A stretch of DNA of 64,000 bases from SFDP01 sp051891855 (lineage in GTDB: Bacteria > Bacillota > Clostridia > Lachnospirales > Lachnospiraceae), in contig JBJFFP010000080.1 of assembly GCA_051891855.1 (NCBI GenBank), forward strand, positions 1-64,000, in the 5' to 3' direction. Position 1 is the first letter of the stretch, and each line of letters begins with the position of its first letter. Positions 61,401 to 64,000 of the stretch are shown here, piece by piece. The notes under the pieces are model-generated. The model was not told where the DNA came from. It ran no database searches and was given only the letters and a program-made list of their open reading frames with translations. A program made the translations under genes and the position numbers.

Positions 61401-61987
61401 GAAATCTTTTAGGGAAAAAGCAGCATGGACATATGGAAGCGGTAGGCTACGATTTATACTGTAAAATGCTCAATGAAGCAGTAAAGAATTTAAAGGGGAT
61501 ATCCACTCTTATGGAGAACTTTAATACCCTGGTGGATCTGGATGTGGATGCCTTTATTCCTCCTTCCTACATTGTAAATGAGGTACAGAAGCTGGATATT
61601 TACAAGCGAATTGCTGCTATTGAGAATCAGGCGGAAAGTGAAGAAATGAGGGAAGAACTTCTGGATCGCTTCGGAACAGTGCCCAAAAGCGTGGAAAACC
61701 TACTACGCATTTCTTTGATTAGGGTAAAAGCCCATAAGATTTTTATTACGGAAATTAAGGGTAAGCAGGAAAAGATTGTGATTTATCTAAAGGAGGATGC
61801 TCCCATCAAGGTGGAAAACATCCCTCTGGTATTAGATCAATATCCCAGGAAAGCGGCATTTACGGCAAAAGGGATTCCCCATTTTACCTTCCGCTATAAA
61901 AAGCCGGGATTAGTGGAAAAGGCAGCAGAACAGCTTTTGGTTCTGACTGAGGAAATTCTGCAGAATATGGAAGATGTGCTGATATAA
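58460..61987 (+). CDS. mfd: Transcription-repair coupling factor Mfd
   Basis: Mfd moves stalled RNA polymerase off damaged DNA and recruits UvrA. The 1175-residue protein has a UvrB-like N part (to about 330), an RNA polymerase interaction domain (about 500-570, DFSQLQVGDYVVHESHGLGIYRGI), and a RecG-like helicase with GDVGFGKTEIAIRAAFKA, DEEQRFGVGHKE and RGRVGRSNRVAYA. The TRCF domain ends it. The start is a GTG immediately after the pth stop. Confidence 0.97.
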   Translation: MEGLMLPLRELAEYDRIKELLEKEKETLSISGCVDSQKLHLIAGLGEKFKIKLILTASDLRAREIAEDFGFYDRNVSVYPGKDLIFYQADIQGKQLVRERIKTLKRISQGKPLTLITTFSTLLSPMMPLERFQEYTLHFDKRSEINEGELAAKLVTMGYEKVHQVEMPGQFSIRGGILDIFDLTEENPYRIELWGEEVESLRSFDVLSQRSIEQLESIVVYPATELILTDEELKSGMERIKQEGERQSRKLREQFLTEEAYRLTTHIKELSEEVLEFKSNINLESYIHYFLPETQSFMELFTGKSCIVFLDEPIRIGEHLSGVELEFQESMSHRLEKGYVLPGQTQILWGREEVFRKMKPFPIAQIGFMEDKGTLVKTQHHYNLTAKSIAPYNNSFELLIKDLKRYKKEGYRVILLCPSRTRAKRLAADIQSEGLTAFYTEDPFRQVQPSEVQIYHGSIKRGFEYPLIKFVVISEGDIFGKEKKKKRIKKYEGTKIRDFSQLQVGDYVVHESHGLGIYRGIEKVEIEKVVKDYMKIEYRDGGNLYILATGLDVIQKYASADARKPKLNKLGSKEWGNTKTKVRGAVQEIAKDLVELYAKRQEKQGFSFSRDTVWQQEFEELFPYEETEDQLTAIEATKRDMESSRIMDRLICGDVGFGKTEIAIRAAFKAVQDGKQVVFLVPTTILAQQHYNNFIQRMKDFPIRIDLLSRFRSAAQQKKTLQETKKGLVDIVIGTHRVLSKDLEFKDLGLLIVDEEQRFGVGHKEKIKQMKEDVDVLTLSATPIPRTLHMSLVGIRDMSVLEEAPGERLPIQTYVCEYNEEMVREAIVRELSRGGQVYYVYNRVNTIADVAASIQNLIPEANVAFAHGQMKEQELEKIMYEFINGSIDVLVSTTIIETGMDISNVNTMIIDDADQMGLSQLYQLRGRVGRSNRVAYAFFMYKRDKMLKEIAEKRLQTIREFTELGSGFKIAMRDLEIRGAGNLLGKKQHGHMEAVGYDLYCKMLNEAVKNLKGISTLMENFNTLVDLDVDAFIPPSYIVNEVQKLDIYKRIAAIENQAESEEMREELLDRFGTVPKSVENLLRISLIRVKAHKIFITEIKGKQEKIVIYLKEDAPIKVENIPLVLDQYPRKAAFTAKGIPHFTFRYKKPGLVEKAAEQLLVLTEEILQNMEDVLI

Positions 61988-61991
61988 GGAA

Positions 61992-62462
61992 CTACTCCCA
62001 GTTTTTACAGACATCTACCCAGCCCAGACTTTGTGAAGCCTGTTCCAGCTGGGGAATGGTCAGCTCAATGGCACTGTTGCTGCTTCCGCAGGCAGGAAAT
62101 ACGGTTTCAAAGCGTTTCAGGGATTCATCCAGATAGACCTTTACACCATCCTTGAGGACAAAGGGGCAGACACCGCCTACAGCGTGGCCGATTAGCTGAA
62201 GTGTCTGCTCAGGGGAAAGCATTTTGGCCTTACAGGAAAACTGAGCTTTGTATTTGCTGTTATCGATTTTGGCGTCCCCTGCGGCTACTACCAGAATCGG
62301 AGCCTCCCCCACTAAGAAGGACAGGCTCTTGGCAATCCGGCAGGGCTCACAGTTAAGAGCCTTGGCTGCCAGCTCCACGGTAGCACTGGAAACGTCAAAT
62401 TCCCGAATCCGGTCCTCCAGATTTAAGCTGCGAAAATATTCTCTTACGATTTCAATAGACAT
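61992..62462 (-). CDS. YbaK/EbsC family aminoacyl-tRNA deacylase
   Basis: These proteins hydrolyse misacylated tRNAs, often Cys-tRNA(Pro). The 156-residue protein has the family's motifs CRIAKSLSFLVGEAPILVVAAGDAKIDNSKY and HAVGGVCPFVLKDGVKVYLDESL. The lysine in AKSLSF corresponds to the catalytic one. It lies 4 bases from the mfd end on the other strand. Substrate uncertain. Confidence 0.9.
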   Translation of the reverse strand: MSIEIVREYFRSLNLEDRIREFDVSSATVELAAKALNCEPCRIAKSLSFLVGEAPILVVAAGDAKIDNSKYKAQFSCKAKMLSPEQTLQLIGHAVGGVCPFVLKDGVKVYLDESLKRFETVFPACGSSNSAIELTIPQLEQASQSLGWVDVCKNWE

Positions 62463-62482
62463 AGATTCTCTCTCCTAAGCGT

Positions 62483-63391
62483 TTATTTGTTCAGATTCTC
62501 CCAGCTCCACTCCTCTTCCTCTTCACCAATAGGAGCTGCCTCGGCTGCGGGCGGTATTTCTTCAATAGGAGCTGCTTTAGCTGCGGGTGGTACTTCTTCA
62601 ATAGGAGCTGCTTCAGCCGTGGACGGTACTTCCTCAAGGGGAGCTGCTTCAGCCGTGGACGGTACTTCCTCAAGGGGAGCTGCTTCAGTCGTGGATGGTA
62701 CTTCCTCGGGCCATGGATTATACACAGACTGAAAGCCCTTAATATTATGGTAATAGTTGGCTGTTGCCACACTGATGTAAGGAATAATGTAAATATAGGC
62801 AATTCCCAGAGTGAGTATACCCAGGCAATACCAGAGGATAAAAGAAAGCTGGAATACGAAATAGTCCCATTTACGCCCCTTCATCATCTGCCGGCTCGCC
62901 TTAAAAACATCTATGGCCGAAAGCTGGGGCTGTTCTTCCATGATATAATAAATCATGGAAAAAGAAAGGTAGATATAAAGATAGATTACATATAAAAAAA
63001 TCATCCAGATGGTAAACAGAGGAATGGCTTCAACGCTATTGGTAAGGATGATGACCCCTGCAGGGATGATGGACAAAGAGGTGTATATCAGGCTTGGAAT
63101 GTACAAAAGCAAAAAGCACAGAAAGGACTGGCTAAACTGAGAAAAGCCTGCAAAGAGTGTAGATAGGCCAGGCTTATTTCCCCGTGAAATTTCCATGAAG
63201 ACCTTGGTAAGCCCCAAAACAAGGGGAGAAGTAATAGCCAACAGGATCCAGATGGTAATTAAGTTAATTAAGGGGATTGAGGATAAGGAAAAATTAATAG
63301 CCAGATAAATAATTATACATAAAAAGCTTATTCCGATATTTCCTTTGATCTGCTCTCTGGATTGCTGTTTGATTTCTTGTCTGGTAAGCAT
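62483..63391 (-). CDS. DUF975 family membrane protein with repeat tail
   Basis: DUF975 proteins are membrane proteins of unknown role with several hydrophobic segments. This one has about six between residues 15 and 220, including WDYFVFQLSFILWYCLGILTLGIAYIYIIPY. After residue 225 comes a tail of five 12-residue units of the form EEVPSTAEAAPL or its PPAA variant, then a Glu-rich end. I start at 63391 (MLTRQEIKQQ) with AGGAG 8 bases upstream, not 63415. Function unknown. Confidence 0.85.
   Translation of the reverse strand: MLTRQEIKQQSREQIKGNIGISFLCIIIYLAINFSLSSIPLINLITIWILLAITSPLVLGLTKVFMEISRGNKPGLSTLFAGFSQFSQSFLCFLLLYIPSLIYTSLSIIPAGVIILTNSVEAIPLFTIWMIFLYVIYLYIYLSFSMIYYIMEEQPQLSAIDVFKASRQMMKGRKWDYFVFQLSFILWYCLGILTLGIAYIYIIPYISVATANYYHNIKGFQSVYNPWPEEVPSTTEAAPLEEVPSTAEAAPLEEVPSTAEAAPIEEVPPAAKAAPIEEIPPAAEAAPIGEEEEEWSWENLNK
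62528..62707. repeat. Five tandem 36-bp repeats inside the DUF975 gene
   Basis: Units are 62528-62563, 62564-62599, 62600-62635, 62636-62671 and 62672-62707, each coding 12 residues in frame. The third, fourth and fifth units are the most alike, which suggests recent gain or loss of copies by slippage. Confidence 0.9.
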
Positions 63392-63580
63392 GAAGCATTC
63401 TCCTTTCAGGGACATTATTCAGGACCGTTATTCTTAAAAAATATTCTATGAAATTGGATTGGTTTTGTCAATTAAAACAGAAAGTTGGTAACTTGGTCAC
63501 AGAAGAAAAAGGTTCATTTTGTTATAGTCTAAACAATTCAAGGTAAACTGATTAATAAAGATAATCAAGGAGGAAAAATA

Positions 63581-63889
63581 ATGTCGGTATTAACCATAAC
63601 CAAGAATAATTTTGATGAAGAGGTAATCAACAGCAGTAAGCCTGTCCTTTTGGACTTCTGGGCTGACTGGTGCGGGCCCTGCAGAATGCTCTCTCCTACC
63701 ATAGATCAGGTGGCAGAGGAGCTGACAGAGGTTAAGGTAGGTAAAATTAATGTGGATCAGGAGCCTGAGCTGGCAGCACGGTTTCAGGTCATGAGTATCC
63801 CTACTCTGGTAGTGATGAAGGAGGGGAAGGAGACCAACCGCTCGCTGGGAGCCATTCCGAAAAAAGCCGTATTGGATCTTTGTAAGTGA
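63581..63889 (+). CDS. trxA: Thioredoxin
   Basis: Thioredoxin reduces disulfides in cytoplasmic proteins. The 102-residue protein has the active site WCGPC (Cys31, Cys34) and the cis-proline loop SIPTL. It starts at 63581 behind AAGGAGG. It forms a single-gene unit ending with a strong terminator. Confidence 0.96.
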   Translation: MSVLTITKNNFDEEVINSSKPVLLDFWADWCGPCRMLSPTIDQVAEELTEVKVGKINVDQEPELAARFQVMSIPTLVVMKEGKETNRSLGAIPKKAVLDLCK

Positions 63890-63916
63890 TTCTCAATTGG
63901 AAAACAATAGCAGCTC

Positions 63917-63970
63917 AAAAATCTCCATAAACATACACTTGAAAAACGTATGTTTATGGAGATTTTTTTG
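63917..63970 (+). terminator. Terminator after thioredoxin
   Basis: A 20-base perfect stem (63917-63936 with 63948-63967) ends in a run of seven T. The A-run on the left makes it usable on both strands. Confidence 0.92.
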
Positions 63971-64000
63971 TAAAAAAGTAAAAAAAAACAAAGGCCTGCG

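Noticed and set aside
62487..62732. Plus-strand Gly/Ala/Ser-rich frame opposite the repeat tail
   Set aside because: It is the mirror of the 36-bp repeats of the DUF975 gene and has no start signal.

Overview
The window looks like chromosomal DNA of a low-to-mid GC anaerobic Firmicute of the Clostridia, most likely a Lachnospiraceae-type gut fermenter. The evidence is a fermentative pyruvate formate-lyase locus, strong AGGAGG ribosome sites, a type III glutamine synthetase, long Prs, an HrcA/CIRCE heat-shock operon, spore- and cortex-type wall enzymes (CwlD, SleB-like, GH18/SH3, SpoVG) and an F-type ATP synthase whose c subunit carries a Na+-binding signature. No species can be named from sequence alone.

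Layout: 1-4.8 kb (mostly minus strand) holds a ferredoxin start, pflA, a pyruvate formate-lyase broken into separate genes (a 680-residue catalytic protein, an 81-residue glycyl-radical protein and a Cys-rich relative between them), a divergent DUF1858 gene and mecA. The pfl promoter contains a Rex-like operator that fills its -35/-10 spacer. 4.8-12.7 kb has a long non-coding stretch with a strong promoter, a GH18 wall hydrolase, cwlD, and prmA-rsmE-cysteine desulfurase-thiI. 12.7-22.3 kb has an HPr-like protein without the histidine, mtaB, then a conserved run ireB-ruvX-DUF1292-rnj-ylbF-(mltG N-domain)-trmR-U32 peptidase, ending with glnN and tRNA-Gln.

22.4-28.6 kb is an AT-rich accessory block between tRNA-Gln and hrcA. 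It has a complete agr quorum-sensing set (agrC, agrA and, divergently, agrD-agrB), a large palindromic element, a decayed secreted-protein gene, an orphan secreted protein, an orphan lipoprotein and a decayed Rpn/PDDEXK-type gene. 28.6-37.7 kb carries CIRCE-hrcA-grpE-dnaK-dnaJ, then ywlC-rpiB-upp-dCMP deaminase and a SleB-type hydrolase. 37.7-45 kb is the complete atp operon in the order atpZ/I-like, I, a, c, b, delta, alpha, gamma, beta, epsilon. 45-49.8 kb has a methyltransferase, a large membrane-anchored protein with a C39-like tail, and queT. 49.8-54.7 kb (minus) has prs, a DnaC/DnaI-type helicase loader, a DnaD-domain protein, a cluster of DnaA-box-like sites, and murC. 54.9-64 kb has glgC-glgD, spoVG, pth-mfd, a YbaK deacylase, a DUF975 membrane protein with a 36-bp repeat tail, and thioredoxin.

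The most unusual items are the naturally split pyruvate formate-lyase with its extra Cys-rich small partner under an apparent Rex promoter, the agr system with a twin-Cys autoinducer precursor in a decaying island, and the DnaA-box cluster upstream of the helicase-loader genes.
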